Shown here: positions 1-8,500 of the stretch, piece after piece
Position numbering within the stretch: the first letter of the stretch is position 1
Layout: every line of letters begins with the position of its first letter
Assembly (NCBI RefSeq): GCF_000336385.2
Contig: NZ_HG424460.1
Span: forward strand, 31,633 to 95,632
DNA: 64,000 bases
Source of the DNA: Lysobacter antibioticus HS124
GTDB lineage: Bacteria > Pseudomonadota > Gammaproteobacteria > Xanthomonadales > Xanthomonadaceae
Reading direction: 5' to 3'
Notes under the pieces: model-generated
What the model was told of the DNA's origin: nothing
The model's input: the letters and a program-made list of their open reading frames with translations, nothing else
Database searches by the model: none
Made by a program: the position numbers and the translations under genes

Positions 1-861
1 ACTTCCCCAACAGGGGTTTGGGCCGGGCGTGCGAATCAGCTTGCTCTCTGCACTGCGGCCAACGTGTGGCGCTATTTCATCCCCGGTACCAATGCGTGGA
101 TCATATGGGACAAGACCGCGCTAAATGTATTGCGCTGGAATGGCAGCTCATGGGTAGTATTTGCGGCCCTGAGCACTCCTGCGTCGCAAATCGACGGCTT
201 GCGCCTGGTGTACGTCGGGCCGAACGCGCTCACGTTGGAGTCGGGCAGCGCATACGTCCAGAGCCTAGCGCGTCGAGTTGACGTCCCATCCGCCATCGCT
301 AAGTCAAGCCTGTCGTTGTCGGCCAGTTCCTGGTATCACGCCTATCTGTTTGAAAGCGCAGGGGTAGCGGACTACGAGTTGTCGACCACCGCGCCGGCCT
401 CGGCCTACAACGGCGTAGCTCGGAGCAAGACCGGGGACCAGTCGCGGCGTTATCTCGGCAGCGTGAAAACGCTCGCATCCGGTGGAATCGCGCAGTTCAT
501 TCAAACGGGTAACTACATCGGTTACCTCGGAAACATCAACACGGCGCCATTCTTCGTGCTTATCGGCGGCACCGCCACAACCCGTACGACGATCGATTTT
601 TCTGGGGTCGTTCCTGTCACTTCCACGATCGCGAACGCCTGCGCGCAGAACATCGATCCCGCGAACAAGGTTGTCATGGCAACCCCGGATCTGGCGACGC
701 TCACGGACACGGTGAACCAGTTGGTTGTCCCACCGTCATGGACCAGCCTGCTTCCGGCTGCTTTTCAGTTGAGCTCAGCGCGATCATTGGACTACCGATA
801 TCTTTCGGCGCCAAGCGGTAGTTTCTACCTTGCTGTCAATGGCTATTGGTACGAGAGGTGA
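1..861 (+). CDS. phage tail protein with DUF2793-like repeat (5'-partial)
   Basis: The reading frame is open from base 1, so the gene enters from the left; the GTG at 64 is only an internal start. The first 50 or so codons read TGVWAGRANQLA, FIPGTNAWIIWD and LRWNGSSWVV, the pattern of the DUF2793 domain found in tail-fibre and gene-transfer-agent proteins. The remaining 200 residues, rich in Ser, Ala and Thr with aromatic strands, look like a receptor-binding or fibre C-terminus and end in NGYWYER. No catalytic motif is visible. The stop lies 3 bases before the next gene. The role in host recognition is inferred from position and domain type. Confidence 0.7.
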   Translation, partial: TSPTGVWAGRANQLALCTAANVWRYFIPGTNAWIIWDKTALNVLRWNGSSWVVFAALSTPASQIDGLRLVYVGPNALTLESGSAYVQSLARRVDVPSAIAKSSLSLSASSWYHAYLFESAGVADYELSTTAPASAYNGVARSKTGDQSRRYLGSVKTLASGGIAQFIQTGNYIGYLGNINTAPFFVLIGGTATTRTTIDFSGVVPVTSTIANACAQNIDPANKVVMATPDLATLTDTVNQLVVPPSWTSLLPAAFQLSSARSLDYRYLSAPSGSFYLAVNGYWYER

Positions 862-864
862 TGC

Positions 865-1200
865 GTGTACGCGATTACTGAGTCCGGCTACAGGGCAATC
901 GCATCCGAGATGCAGCTAGCACCGGGTGAGACGCTGGCCTATGAAATCCCTACGGCGCTTCTTGTTAGAGCAAAGGGAAACCAGATGAGGGGCGAACGCC
1001 GCCAGCTTCTTCGCGCGACCGACTGGACGCAGATGCCCGATGCTCCGTTGTCGCTCGTTGACCGACAGGCCTGGGCCGCCTACCGCCAGGCGCTCCGCGA
1101 CCTGCCCCAGCTCCCTGGCTTCCCCGATGTCGAGTGGCCGCGGCCGCCGGTGTTGGCGGATGGCACGGCCGACGCCGGCGACGGGGTAGGGGATCTCTGA
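865..1200 (+). CDS. phage tail assembly chaperone-like protein
   Basis: This 111-residue protein starts at GTG 865, three bases after the tail protein stop, so the two are translationally linked. The core reads RRQLLRATDWTQMPDAPL, then AWAAYRQALRDLP and PGFPDVEWPRPP. This is the recurrent signature of small proteins encoded just after tail-fibre genes in many prophages (tail fibre assembly chaperone class). It has no signal peptide or membrane segment. It is the last phage gene before the attachment region. Confidence 0.75.
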   Translation: MYAITESGYRAIASEMQLAPGETLAYEIPTALLVRAKGNQMRGERRQLLRATDWTQMPDAPLSLVDRQAWAAYRQALRDLPQLPGFPDVEWPRPPVLADGTADAGDGVGDL

Positions 1201-1336
1201 CGGGGTGCAACGCTAGGCATCAGGCGGTCCATAACTGGACTGTGCTAGCTGTGCTATCCACAGTGCATTTCTTGCAACTTTACCGCGCGTATGCGCCTGC
1301 AAGTGGTTGATTTAATTGGCGTACATCCATGCTGAT

Positions 1337-1380
1337 TCCCCTTAGGAGGGGGATGCTCTATCCAGCTGAGCTACGGGGCC
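1337..1380 (-). pseudogene. truncated tRNA-Arg(CCU), 5' half only; probable att site
   Basis: On the minus strand, 1380 to 1337 gives a normal tRNA 5' half: 7-nt acceptor strand GGCCCCG, D arm GCTC-9 nt-GAGC, and a perfect 5-bp anticodon stem around loop CTCCTAA (anticodon CCT). After that stem the sequence departs into AT-richer phage DNA. No variable loop, T arm or matching 3' acceptor strand follows. A TACAAT box on the minus strand (1451-1446) could be its promoter. tRNA-Arg(CCU) is a known integration target, for example argW in E. coli. The gene is either split by the prophage or this is the duplicated att fragment and the intact copy lies at the other end. Confidence 0.75.
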
Positions 1381-1506
1381 GGCGATGCATGGCTGCGTTC
1401 CCGCCGATGCGCGGGGCGCATACGCGCGGCCGCGGCCATCCGCCGATTGTACCCGGCGGCGCGGGGCGGCGGCCACGGCGCGGCCGGATGGCCGGCCCGG
1501 CCGGCT

Positions 1507-2076
1507 TCAGGCGCTGCGCCACAGGCGCTGCAGCAGGGCCTGCGCGGCCGCGCCGGCGGCGACCGGGTCGAAGCGTTCGACCGGCTGCGCCAGGGCCCAG
1601 CGATCGGCCGCGCGCAGCACCGCCAGCGAAGCGGTTTCGATCAGGCGGCGGTCCGGCGTGCCGTCGATCAGGCCCAGCCGGGCGGCGTCGGCGAAGAAGG
1701 CGGCGAACCAGGACGAGGGCGCGTCGCCGGGCGTCTGTTCGAGCAGAGCGCGATGATCGGGATGGGCGGCGAGAAACGCGCCGAGACGCTCGTTAGCGGC
1801 ATGGAACTGCCGCCACAAACCATCGGCGTCGGCCGCCGGCGACCATTCGCCCAGGGTCTGCGCGGCGCGTTGCAGCGAATCGGCGGCGACGGTTTCGAAC
1901 AAGTCGCCCTTGCCGTCGAAGTAGTGGTAGGCCGAGGACTTGGAGATGCCCGAGTCGTCGATGATCCGGTTGAGCGAAGCGCCGTCGCGGCCGTCGCGGG
2001 CGAAATGCGCGCGCGCGGTGTCGAGGAAGGCGGCTCGGGCCGCGGCGGGCAGGCGTTCGAAGCGGGGCAAGGGCAT
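1507..2076 (-). CDS. TetR/AcrR family transcriptional regulator
   Basis: 189 residues. The N-terminus (about 10-58) is a TetR helix-turn-helix with AFLDTARAHFARDG, ASLNRIIDDSGISKSSAYHYF and KGDLFETV. The remaining 130 residues form the variable helical ligand-binding and dimer domain, rich in Ala and Leu. It is encoded 10 bases after the membrane-protein gene and probably shares its transcript. A palindrome in front of that operon is the likely operator, implying autorepression. The effector is unknown. Confidence 0.88.
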   Translation of the reverse strand: MPLPRFERLPAAARAAFLDTARAHFARDGRDGASLNRIIDDSGISKSSAYHYFDGKGDLFETVAADSLQRAAQTLGEWSPAADADGLWRQFHAANERLGAFLAAHPDHRALLEQTPGDAPSSWFAAFFADAARLGLIDGTPDRRLIETASLAVLRAADRWALAQPVERFDPVAAGAAAQALLQRLWRSA

Positions 2077-2086
2077 GGCGCAGCGG

Positions 2087-2536
2087 TCAGCGGGCGGGAG
2101 TGGCGACGTCCGCGGCGGCTGTCGGCGTCGACGGCGCTGTGTCGCGCAGGCCTCGCAGGATGTGCAGGGTCGCGCGCCAATGCGCGGCCCACAGCGCCAG
2201 CGCCGCGGCGCCGGCGAGCACGCCGGCCGCGCCGGGCCACAGCGAGGCGATTTGCGGTGCGCACCAGCCCAGGCCCAGCCGCTGCCAGCGCCGCTGCTGC
2301 GCCGTCGCGATGCGGCCGTCGGCGCGCAGCGAGCCGGCGATCGCCGCGACGATGAAGAAGTCTTCCACGAAGTTGTAGGGGATCGCGAACATCCACCACA
2401 CCGAGCCCGGCGGCGCGCGTCGCGCCGATGCCGGGATCGCCTGCAGCACGGCCTGCAGGTGGCGGCAGTAGCAGGCGACCAGGGCGAAGAACGCCAGCAT
2501 CGCGGCGATGGCGCCGGCCGGCTCCAGGGCCCGCAC
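2087..2536 (-). CDS. membrane protein, N-terminally truncated by an in-frame TGA
   Basis: From GTG 2536 the product has 149 residues with three or four hydrophobic stretches: AAMLAFFALVACY, WWMFAIPYNFVEDFFIVAAIAG, ASLWPGAAGVLAGAAALALW. It is not a family I can name. The same frame continues upstream beyond the GTG for 11 codons to a TGA at 2572-2570. Beyond the TGA it is again open back to an ATG with a hydrophobic first helix. TGG to TGA is one base, so this is probably a full-length gene of about 180 residues carrying a nonsense mutation, or a sequencing error. It is followed by the TetR gene. Confidence 0.6.
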   Translation of the reverse strand: MRALEPAGAIAAMLAFFALVACYCRHLQAVLQAIPASARRAPPGSVWWMFAIPYNFVEDFFIVAAIAGSLRADGRIATAQQRRWQRLGLGWCAPQIASLWPGAAGVLAGAAALALWAAHWRATLHILRGLRDTAPSTPTAAADVATPAR

Positions 2537-2572
2537 CTCGCCGAGGAGGCCGGCGCCCCATTGCGACGCTCA

Positions 2573-2632
2573 CCAGGGTTGGGTCAGCAGGGCCGCGACG
2601 GCGAGGGTCGCGGCGAACTTGAGCCAGGGCAT
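2573..2632 (-). pseudogene. N-terminal remnant of the membrane-protein gene
   Basis: ATG 2632 (with GGAG about 9 bases upstream; an alternative ATG is at 2647) opens MPWLKFAATLAVAALLTQPW, a typical first transmembrane helix. It ends at a TGA in the same frame as the 149-residue ORF downstream. Removing that stop fuses the two pieces smoothly (TQPW-x-ASQWGAGLLGE). Confidence 0.5.
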
Positions 2633-2649
2633 GCAGGCCCGCTCCATGG

Positions 2650-2670
2650 TGTGTACCGGTAGTGTACACA
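2650..2670 (-). promoter_or_regulatory. palindromic operator and -10 region of the membrane protein/TetR operon
   Basis: A perfect inverted repeat, TGTGTAC-N7-GTACACA, lies just upstream of the first possible start codon of the operon. On the minus strand it contains TACACT, a good -10 match. A bound repressor would therefore cover the promoter and the ribosome entry site. The TetR protein encoded second in the operon is the obvious candidate ligand (inference). Confidence 0.6.
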
Positions 2671-2814
2671 GTTGGTTTCATGGCCGGGCCGGCCGCTCGC
2701 GGGCGCGCAGGCGCGTGAGATTCCTCCGCTCATAAGCCGCGCCTGCCGCAGCGGCGTGTGCAAGCGTCCCTCGCCCCTGGGCCCATCGACGGCGTTTCAA
2801 CGCTGGCGCGTTGC

Positions 2815-3417
2815 TTACGGCGTCAGGCATTCGCCGTGCTGCTTGAGCTTGTCCAGCAGCTCAGGGTGGGTATCGGCGACATGCCGGCACACCAGTGCTT
2901 TGCCGTACTCGCCGGAGATGCGCCGCCCGGGTTCGGAGGAGATGACGGCCAGGGTCTTGGCGTAACACTCGGTGCCGACGAAACGCTCCAATGCTTGCTG
3001 TCGTTGCGGCGGCAGCGCCTGCAACTGCGCCAGGAGATCGTTCGACGAGGCGGCCTTGCGGCTGGCCGCCATCGCCGCCGCGCCGTCTTCGGACTCGATG
3101 AACCTCAGGCAGGGTTCGAACTGTTGCGCCGGCAGCGCCTGCGACAACAGCGGTTCGAGCTTGGCGGCCAAGGCGCCGGTGTCGAAGCCGGCGACCGCGG
3201 CTTCCGCGACCGCGCGAAGCTTGGGATCGCTGGCGGTTTGCGCCACGATCTGCTGGTTCAGCGCATGCTTGCCGTGAAACACTTCGAACAGATAGACGAC
3301 CAGCTTGGCCGGACCGGTCGGCGCGGTTTCGGCGGGGGCGGGCGGAGCGGCGAAGCAGGCCGAACCGAACAGCAACGCAGGAAGAGCCGCCGCGAGGGCG
3401 AGCCTGGAAAGACGCAT
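2815..3417 (-). CDS. secreted protein of unknown function
   Basis: 200 residues with a Sec signal peptide (MRLSRLALAAALPALLFG then SACFA, cleavage probably before APPAP). The mature part is mostly helical and charged and carries four cysteines (in EPCLRF, TECYAK, LVCRHV and GECLTP), enough for two disulfides in the periplasm. I do not recognise the family. It has its own transcription unit between the TetR operon and parC. Confidence 0.7.
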   Translation of the reverse strand: MRLSRLALAAALPALLFGSACFAAPPAPAETAPTGPAKLVVYLFEVFHGKHALNQQIVAQTASDPKLRAVAEAAVAGFDTGALAAKLEPLLSQALPAQQFEPCLRFIESEDGAAAMAASRKAASSNDLLAQLQALPPQRQQALERFVGTECYAKTLAVISSEPGRRISGEYGKALVCRHVADTHPELLDKLKQHGECLTP

Positions 3418-3573
3418 CGAATCATCCCCTGAAGTGCGGCGCGCGAATCGCGCCGACGGATAGCGCCGCCCGTCGCTGCGGCGGCATGACGCATTCTGGC
3501 AGAGTCTGTCGCGGCCTTGCGAGGCATGCGCTTCCCCTTCGCCGATCGGTGCGTGCTACCCGTTCGGCGTTTT

Positions 3574-3597
3574 TGTAGGAGCGGCGTGAGCCGCGAC
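3574..3597 (+). repeat. REP-type palindrome
   Basis: The sequence TGTAGGAGCGGCGTGAGC followed by CGCGACC forms a short imperfect hairpin. The same element, with single-base changes, occurs twice at the right end of the window (63918-64000). Such REP elements are dispersed in intergenic DNA of xanthomonads. A degenerate partner may lie at 3713-3756. The surrounding gap 3418-3798 shows no gene. Confidence 0.7.
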
Positions 3598-3798
3598 CAC
3601 CGCAGCCGCGTACGCAAGCGGTGCCTGGCGAAGCACGGATGACCGGCCGCACTCGACCGCGACAGGCTCCATCCCCGCTTGGGAGACGTTCCGGGCATCG
3701 CATCGCTTCGGCGGTCGCGGCCGGTGACCGGAGGCCATCCCGTGGGACGCCGCTCCAACCGGAAGGCGGCAGGTTCCGTCGGCGGACGCACAGGCGGC

Positions 3799-3833
3799 GA
3801 AAACACGAACGCCCCGCGCGAGGCGGGGCGTTC
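3799..3833 (-). terminator. rho-independent terminator of parC
   Basis: An 11-bp GC-rich stem (GAACGCCCCGC with GCGGGGCGTTC, 3807-3833) is followed on the minus strand by GTGTTTTCG. It lies 34 bases beyond the parC stop. Confidence 0.75.
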
Positions 3834-3866
3834 GGGCTCTGCGGCGGACGCAGGCGGCGTGCCGGT

Positions 3867-6110
3867 TTATTCCACCGACAGCCCTTCGACCTTCTGCCAG
3901 CCGCGCGGCAACAGGCCGCCGCGGGTGGCGCGGGCGCCGAGGTAGGTGTCCAGCTCCTTATACGACAGGCCCATGGTGCGCGCGCCGGACTTGATGCTCA
4001 GGGTCTGTCCCGGGGCGACCACCGCCACCGCGACCACGCGCTCGGTGCCGAGCTTGGCCTTGGGGATGTCGATGATCTTGTTGCCCTTGCCCTTGTCGAG
4101 TTCGGGCAGCTCCGAGACCGGGAAGGCCAGCAAATGGCCGACGTTGGTGACCGCGACCACCCGGTCCTGTTCGACGTCGCCGACCGGGGACGGCTGCAGC
4201 ACCTTGGCGTTCGGCGTCAGCGACAGCATCGCCTTGCCGGCCTTGTTGCGGCCGGTCAGGTTCTCGAAGCGGGTCACGAAGCCGTAGCCGTGGCTGCTGG
4301 AAAGGACGAAACGCTGGTCGTTGTCGCCGGCGGCGATGGCCTGGAACGCCGCGCCGGCCGCGGGCGAGAAGCGCCCCGTCAGCGGCTCGCCGTTGCCTCG
4401 CGCGGAGGGCAGGCTGTGGATCAGGGTCGAGTAGGCGCGGCCGGTCGAATCCAGGAACGCGACCTGCTGGGTGCTGCGGCCCTTGGCCGCGGCCAGCAGG
4501 CCGTCGCCTTCGCGGTAGCTCAGGGTGGCGGCGTCGATGTCGTGGCCCTTGGCCGCGCGCACCCAGCCTTTCTCGCTGACCACCACGGTCATCGGTTCGC
4601 TGGCGACCAGTTCGGTCTCCGACAGGGCCTGCGCGGCGTTGCGCGCGACCAGCGGCGAACGGCGCGCGTCGCCGAACTTCTTGGCGTCGGCGAGCAGTTC
4701 GTCCTTGATCAGCTTCTTCAGCTTGGTCTTGCTGGCCAAGGTGGCGACCAGTTGCTCGCGCTCCTTCTCCAACTCGGCCTGTTCGCCGCGGATCTTCATT
4801 TCCTCCAGGCGCGCCAACTGGCGCAGGCGGGTCTCGAGGATGTAGTCGGTCTGCTCTTCGGTCAGGCCGAAGCGCTTCATCAGCACCGGACGCGGCTCGT
4901 CCTCGGTGCGGATGATGCGGATCACCTCGTCCAGGTTCAGGAACGCGACCAGCAAGCCTTCCAACAGGTGCAGGCGGCGGTTGACCTTGTCCAGGCGGTG
5001 GTTGAGGCGGCGGGTGACGGTGTCGCTGCGGAAGCTCAGCCACTCGGTCAGGAAGGCCTTGAGGCCCTTGACCTGCGGGCGGCCGTCCAGCCCGATCACG
5101 TTGAAGTTGATGCGGTAGCTGCGTTCCAGGTCGGTGGTCGCGAACAGATGGCCCATCAGCTGTTCGACGTCGACCCGGTTGGAGCGCGGCACCAACACGA
5201 TCCGGGTCGGGTTGGCATGGTCGGACTCGTCGCGGATGTCTTCCAGCCACGGCAACTTCTTGGCCCGCATCTGGGTCGCGATCTGCTCGATGACCTTGCT
5301 CGGCGAGGTCTGGTAGGGCAGCGCGGTGACGACGATGTTGGCGCCGTCCTTCTCGAAAATGGCGCGGGCGCGCACGCTGCCCAGGCCGGTTTCGTACATC
5401 GCGATCAGGTCCGCACGCGGGGTGATGATCTCGGCCGTGGTCGGGTAGTCCGGGCCGAGCACGTGCTCGCACAGGTCGCGGGTGGTCGCGTCCGGGTCGT
5501 CGAGCAGGCGCACGCAGGCGCTGACCACTTCGTTGAGGTTGTGCGGCGGCACGTCGGTGGCCATGCCGACCGCGATGCCGGTGGTGCCGTTGAGCAGCAG
5601 ATGCGGCAGGCGCGCCGGCATCCAGGTCGGCTCTTCCAGGGTGCCGTCGAAGTTCGGGTCCCAGTCGACCGTGCCCTGGCCGAGCTCGCCGAGCAGGACC
5701 TCGGCGATCGGGGTCAGCTTGGACTCGGTGTAGCGCATCGCCGCGAACGACTTGGGATCGTCGCTGGAGCCGAAGTTGCCCTGGCCCTCGACCAGCGGAT
5801 AGCGGTACGAGAACGGCTGCGCCATGAGGACCATGGCCTCGTAGCAGGCGCTGTCGCCGTGCGGGTGGTATTTGCCGATCACGTCGCCGACGGTGCGGGC
5901 GGACTTCTTCGGCTTGGCCGCGGCGTTGAGGCCGAGTTCGCTCATCGAATAGATGATGCGGCGCTGCACCGGCTTGAGGCCGTCGCCGAGGAAGGGCAGG
6001 GCGCGGTCCAGGACCACGTACATCGAGTAGTCGAGGTAGGCGCGCTCGGCATACTCGCGCAGGGGGATCTGTTCGAAGCCGTGGAACACCGGACGTACGG
6101 AATCGGTCAT
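3867..6110 (-). CDS. parC: DNA topoisomerase IV subunit A
   Basis: 747 residues from ATG 6110 ([17 protein letters not shown]); the frame is open further upstream, but the ParC family begins here. With ParE it decatenates replicated chromosomes. The breakage-reunion domain shows the quinolone-determining stretch [12 protein letters not shown] with Ser and Glu at the usual resistance positions (wild type), and the catalytic tyrosine in AAMRYTES. A coiled coil around 430-500 and a C-terminal beta-pinwheel follow. It is longer than the GyrA-box-lacking minimum and lacks a GyrA box, which separates it from gyrA. It is a single-gene unit ending at a strong terminator and divergent from the next gene. 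Confidence 0.96.
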   Translation of the reverse strand: MTDSVRPVFHGFEQIPLREYAERAYLDYSMYVVLDRALPFLGDGLKPVQRRIIYSMSELGLNAAAKPKKSARTVGDVIGKYHPHGDSACYEAMVLMAQPFSYRYPLVEGQGNFGSSDDPKSFAAMRYTESKLTPIAEVLLGELGQGTVDWDPNFDGTLEEPTWMPARLPHLLLNGTTGIAVGMATDVPPHNLNEVVSACVRLLDDPDATTRDLCEHVLGPDYPTTAEIITPRADLIAMYETGLGSVRARAIFEKDGANIVVTALPYQTSPSKVIEQIATQMRAKKLPWLEDIRDESDHANPTRIVLVPRSNRVDVEQLMGHLFATTDLERSYRINFNVIGLDGRPQVKGLKAFLTEWLSFRSDTVTRRLNHRLDKVNRRLHLLEGLLVAFLNLDEVIRIIRTEDEPRPVLMKRFGLTEEQTDYILETRLRQLARLEEMKIRGEQAELEKEREQLVATLASKTKLKKLIKDELLADAKKFGDARRSPLVARNAAQALSETELVASEPMTVVVSEKGWVRAAKGHDIDAATLSYREGDGLLAAAKGRSTQQVAFLDSTGRAYSTLIHSLPSARGNGEPLTGRFSPAAGAAFQAIAAGDNDQRFVLSSSHGYGFVTRFENLTGRNKAGKAMLSLTPNAKVLQPSPVGDVEQDRVVAVTNVGHLLAFPVSELPELDKGKGNKIIDIPKAKLGTERVVAVAVVAPGQTLSIKSGARTMGLSYKELDTYLGARATRGGLLPRGWQKVEGLSVE

Positions 6111-6282
6111 GGAACCTGTGGCTGGGTAGGGCTGACCGGGGATTCTAACCGGGCAGGGGGTGGCGGGGATGTCGTGGCGGCCGCGACGCCCCGCGAGGTG
6201 CGCCGCGGAGCCCGCTGGCGCTGCGGCCGGGCGGGCCGGCGCGGTATCCTGCCCGCCCGCCATCGCTCAGCCTGAGACCGCC

Positions 6283-7119
6283 ATGCCGCGTCGCTTCCGC
6301 CGCCTGCGTACGTCGATCCTGTGCCTGGCCGCGGCCGGCATCGGCATCGCCGCGGCGACCGCGGCGCAGGCGCCGTCGCGCGCCGCGCCGGTCTGGTCCT
6401 ATAAAGTCGTCGCCCGCTACCCGCACGACCCGGGCGCGTTCACCCAGGGCCTGATCTTCCGCGACGGCTTCCTGTACGAAAGCACCGGTCTCAACGGCCG
6501 TTCGACGGTGCGCAAGGTCAAGCTCGATACCGGCGAGGTGGTGCAGCGTGCCAGCCTACCGGCCTCGGTGTTCGGCGAGGGCCTGACCGATCGCCAGACC
6601 GAGCGCGGCCGCCAGCTGCTGGTGCTGACCTGGACTTCGCGCGCCGGCTACATCCTCGACATGGGCAGCTTCGCCACCGCCGGCACCTTCAGCTATCCCG
6701 GCGAGGGCTGGGGCCTGACCCGTTCGCAGGACACGGTCTACCTCAGCGACGGCAGCGCCCAGATCCGCCTGCTCGATCCGAAGACGCTGAAAGAGCGCGG
6801 CCGGATCGAGGTGCGCGAGGGCGGCCGCCCGGTCGAGCAGCTCAACGAGCTGGAATGGGTCAAGGGCGAGATCTACGCCAATGTGTGGCAGACCGACCGC
6901 ATCGTCCGGATCGACCCCAAGAGCGGGCGCGTGCTCGGCTGGATCGACCTCAGCGGCCTGTTGTCGCGCCACGGCAGCGGCGGCAGCGGCGGCCGCGGCG
7001 CCGACGTGCTCAACGGCATCGCCTACGACGCCGCGCGCGACCGCTTGTTCGTGACCGGCAAATGGTGGCCGGACCTGTTCGAGATCAAGCCGGTGCCGCC
7101 CGCCGGCGGCAAGCGCTGA
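6283..7119 (+). CDS. glutaminyl-peptide cyclotransferase (plant/bacterial beta-propeller type)
   Basis: 278 residues from ATG 6283, starting with a basic n-region and a hydrophobic signal peptide (LRTSILCLAAAGIGIAAATA, then AQA). The mature protein has the glutamine cyclotransferase signature: YPHDPGAFTQGL, YESTGLNG, GEGLT, GEGWGLT, LNELEWVKGEIYANVW and LNGIAYD, as in papaya-type enzymes. It converts N-terminal Gln to pyroglutamate on secreted proteins or peptides in the periplasm. It is divergent from parC; a TATCCT box around 6245 is a possible -10. Confidence 0.88.
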   Translation: MPRRFRRLRTSILCLAAAGIGIAAATAAQAPSRAAPVWSYKVVARYPHDPGAFTQGLIFRDGFLYESTGLNGRSTVRKVKLDTGEVVQRASLPASVFGEGLTDRQTERGRQLLVLTWTSRAGYILDMGSFATAGTFSYPGEGWGLTRSQDTVYLSDGSAQIRLLDPKTLKERGRIEVREGGRPVEQLNELEWVKGEIYANVWQTDRIVRIDPKSGRVLGWIDLSGLLSRHGSGGSGGRGADVLNGIAYDAARDRLFVTGKWWPDLFEIKPVPPAGGKR

Positions 7120-7336
7120 ACCCGCGGCGCGGCATCGGCCGCGTCGTCGCCCTGCATCGTCGCAAGCCGCATTGAGCCGAGCGCCGCGCAGCTGACGGAT
7201 TTGTCAGCGGCGCGACAGCCTGCCGTCCGCGGCCGCGGCCTAGAGTCGGCGCAGGTTCCGCGTGCCTCCCACCGCGGTCCTGCGCGGCGTCGCGGTTTGC
7301 GGCGTCGCGTCCTCCCCGTTGCCAAGGACGCCGCCC

Positions 7337-8500
7337 ATGCCGCCTGCCGCCGATCGTTCACTGTCGCCCCGCGCCCGCAAACGCGCCTACGCCGTCTCCG
7401 TCCTGGCCGCCGCGCTGGCGGCGGGGCTGGCCTGGGGCGGCTTCGGCAGCCGCGGCGCGCCGAAGCCCAAGCCGCCCTCGCCGGTGCCAGTGACCTTCGC
7501 CAGCGTCGAACGCCGCGACGTGCCGCATTGGCAGGAAACCATCGGCACCGTGACCTCGCTGCAAAGCGCGGTGTTGCGGCCGCAGGTCGACGGCGTGTTG
7601 ACCCAGGTGCTGTTCCACGAAGGCCAGACGGTCAAACGCGGGCAGTTGCTGGCGCGCATCGACGACCGCGCGATCCGCGCCGGCCTCGACGGCGCGCAGG
7701 CCCAGCGCGAGCGCGACGCGGCGTTGCTGCGCGCGGCTAAGTCCGACCTGAGCCGGTTCCGCCAGTTGTCCGGCGCGCAACTGATCGCCAAGCAGATGCT
7801 CGATCAACAATCGGCCTCGGTGCAGCAGTTGCAGGCCACCGCGCAAGGCAATCAGGCGGCCGTCGATGCGGCCCAGGTGCAGTTGTCCTACACCCGCATC
7901 GTGTCCCCGATCGACGGCCGGGTCGGGCTGCGCCGGGTCGATCCGGGCAATGTCGTGCGCACCGGCGATGCGCAAGGCCTGGTCACCGTGCAGCAGGTCG
8001 ATCCGATCTCGGTGGTGTTCTCCCTGACCCAGGACCAACTGCCGGCGTTGCGTGCGGCGCAGGCCGCCGGGACGGTCGCAGTGCAGGCGCTGGACCGCGA
8101 CGCCGGCCGGGTGCTCGGCGAGGGCGAGCTGCGGGTGATCGACAATCGGGTCGACGAGGCCACCGGGACGGTGCGCCTGCGCGCGGTGTTCGACAATCCC
8201 GGCGATCGCCTGTGGCCGGGGCAACTGGTCAGCGTGCGGGTGCGCACCGGCGAAGAGCGCGGCGCGACCGTGGTCGCCGCCGAAGCGCTGCAGCGCGGCG
8301 TCGAAGGCAGTTTCGTCTACCGTCTGGGCAGCGACGGCAAGGTCGCGGCGGTGCCGGTGCAGATCGGCTACCAGGACGATGCCTTGGCGGTGGTGCGCGG
8401 TCTGCGTCCCGGCGATACCGTGGTCCGCGACGGTCAGTCGCGGCTCAAGCCCGGGACCGCGGTGGTCGCGGCCAAGCCTTCCTCGCCGGTGCTGCGATGA
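7337..8500 (+). CDS. RND efflux periplasmic adaptor (MdtA-like)
   Basis: 387 residues from ATG 7337, preceded by AAGGA ten bases upstream; an in-frame upstream start at 7262 lacks such a site. An N-terminal membrane anchor (AYAVSVLAAALAAGLAWGGF) is followed by a lipoyl-like half (VLRPQVDGVLTQVLFHEGQTVKRGQLLARID) interrupted by a helical hairpin. The second lipoyl half reads RIVSPIDGRVGLRRVDPGNVV. Beta-barrel and membrane-proximal domains follow. It bridges the inner-membrane pump and an outer-membrane channel. Its stop overlaps the pump start (ATGA). No TolC-type gene is adjacent. Confidence 0.92.
   Translation: MPPAADRSLSPRARKRAYAVSVLAAALAAGLAWGGFGSRGAPKPKPPSPVPVTFASVERRDVPHWQETIGTVTSLQSAVLRPQVDGVLTQVLFHEGQTVKRGQLLARIDDRAIRAGLDGAQAQRERDAALLRAAKSDLSRFRQLSGAQLIAKQMLDQQSASVQQLQATAQGNQAAVDAAQVQLSYTRIVSPIDGRVGLRRVDPGNVVRTGDAQGLVTVQQVDPISVVFSLTQDQLPALRAAQAAGTVAVQALDRDAGRVLGEGELRVIDNRVDEATGTVRLRAVFDNPGDRLWPGQLVSVRVRTGEERGATVVAAEALQRGVEGSFVYRLGSDGKVAAVPVQIGYQDDALAVVRGLRPGDTVVRDGQSRLKPGTAVVAAKPSSPVLR

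Larger units (their letters stand above)
1..1337. mobile_element. right end of a prophage (partial)
   Basis: Two phage tail-type genes read toward a truncated tRNA gene. After it the sequence changes to ordinary high-GC chromosomal genes, and base composition left of about 1340 is visibly lower in GC. The rest of the element, including any integrase, lies left of the window. The boundary at 1337 is inferred from where the tRNA-Arg homology stops. A tail-like bacteriocin cannot be excluded from two tail genes. Confidence 0.7.

Noticed and set aside
1447..2355. 302-codon plus ORF opposite the TetR gene
   Set aside because: Antisense to a good TetR gene; composition is shadow-like.
3621..6275. 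884-codon ORF on the plus strand over parC
   Set aside because: Antisense shadow: the opposite strand encodes unmistakable ParC and the plus frame has low-complexity Arg/Gly/Ala text typical of high-GC antisense frames.
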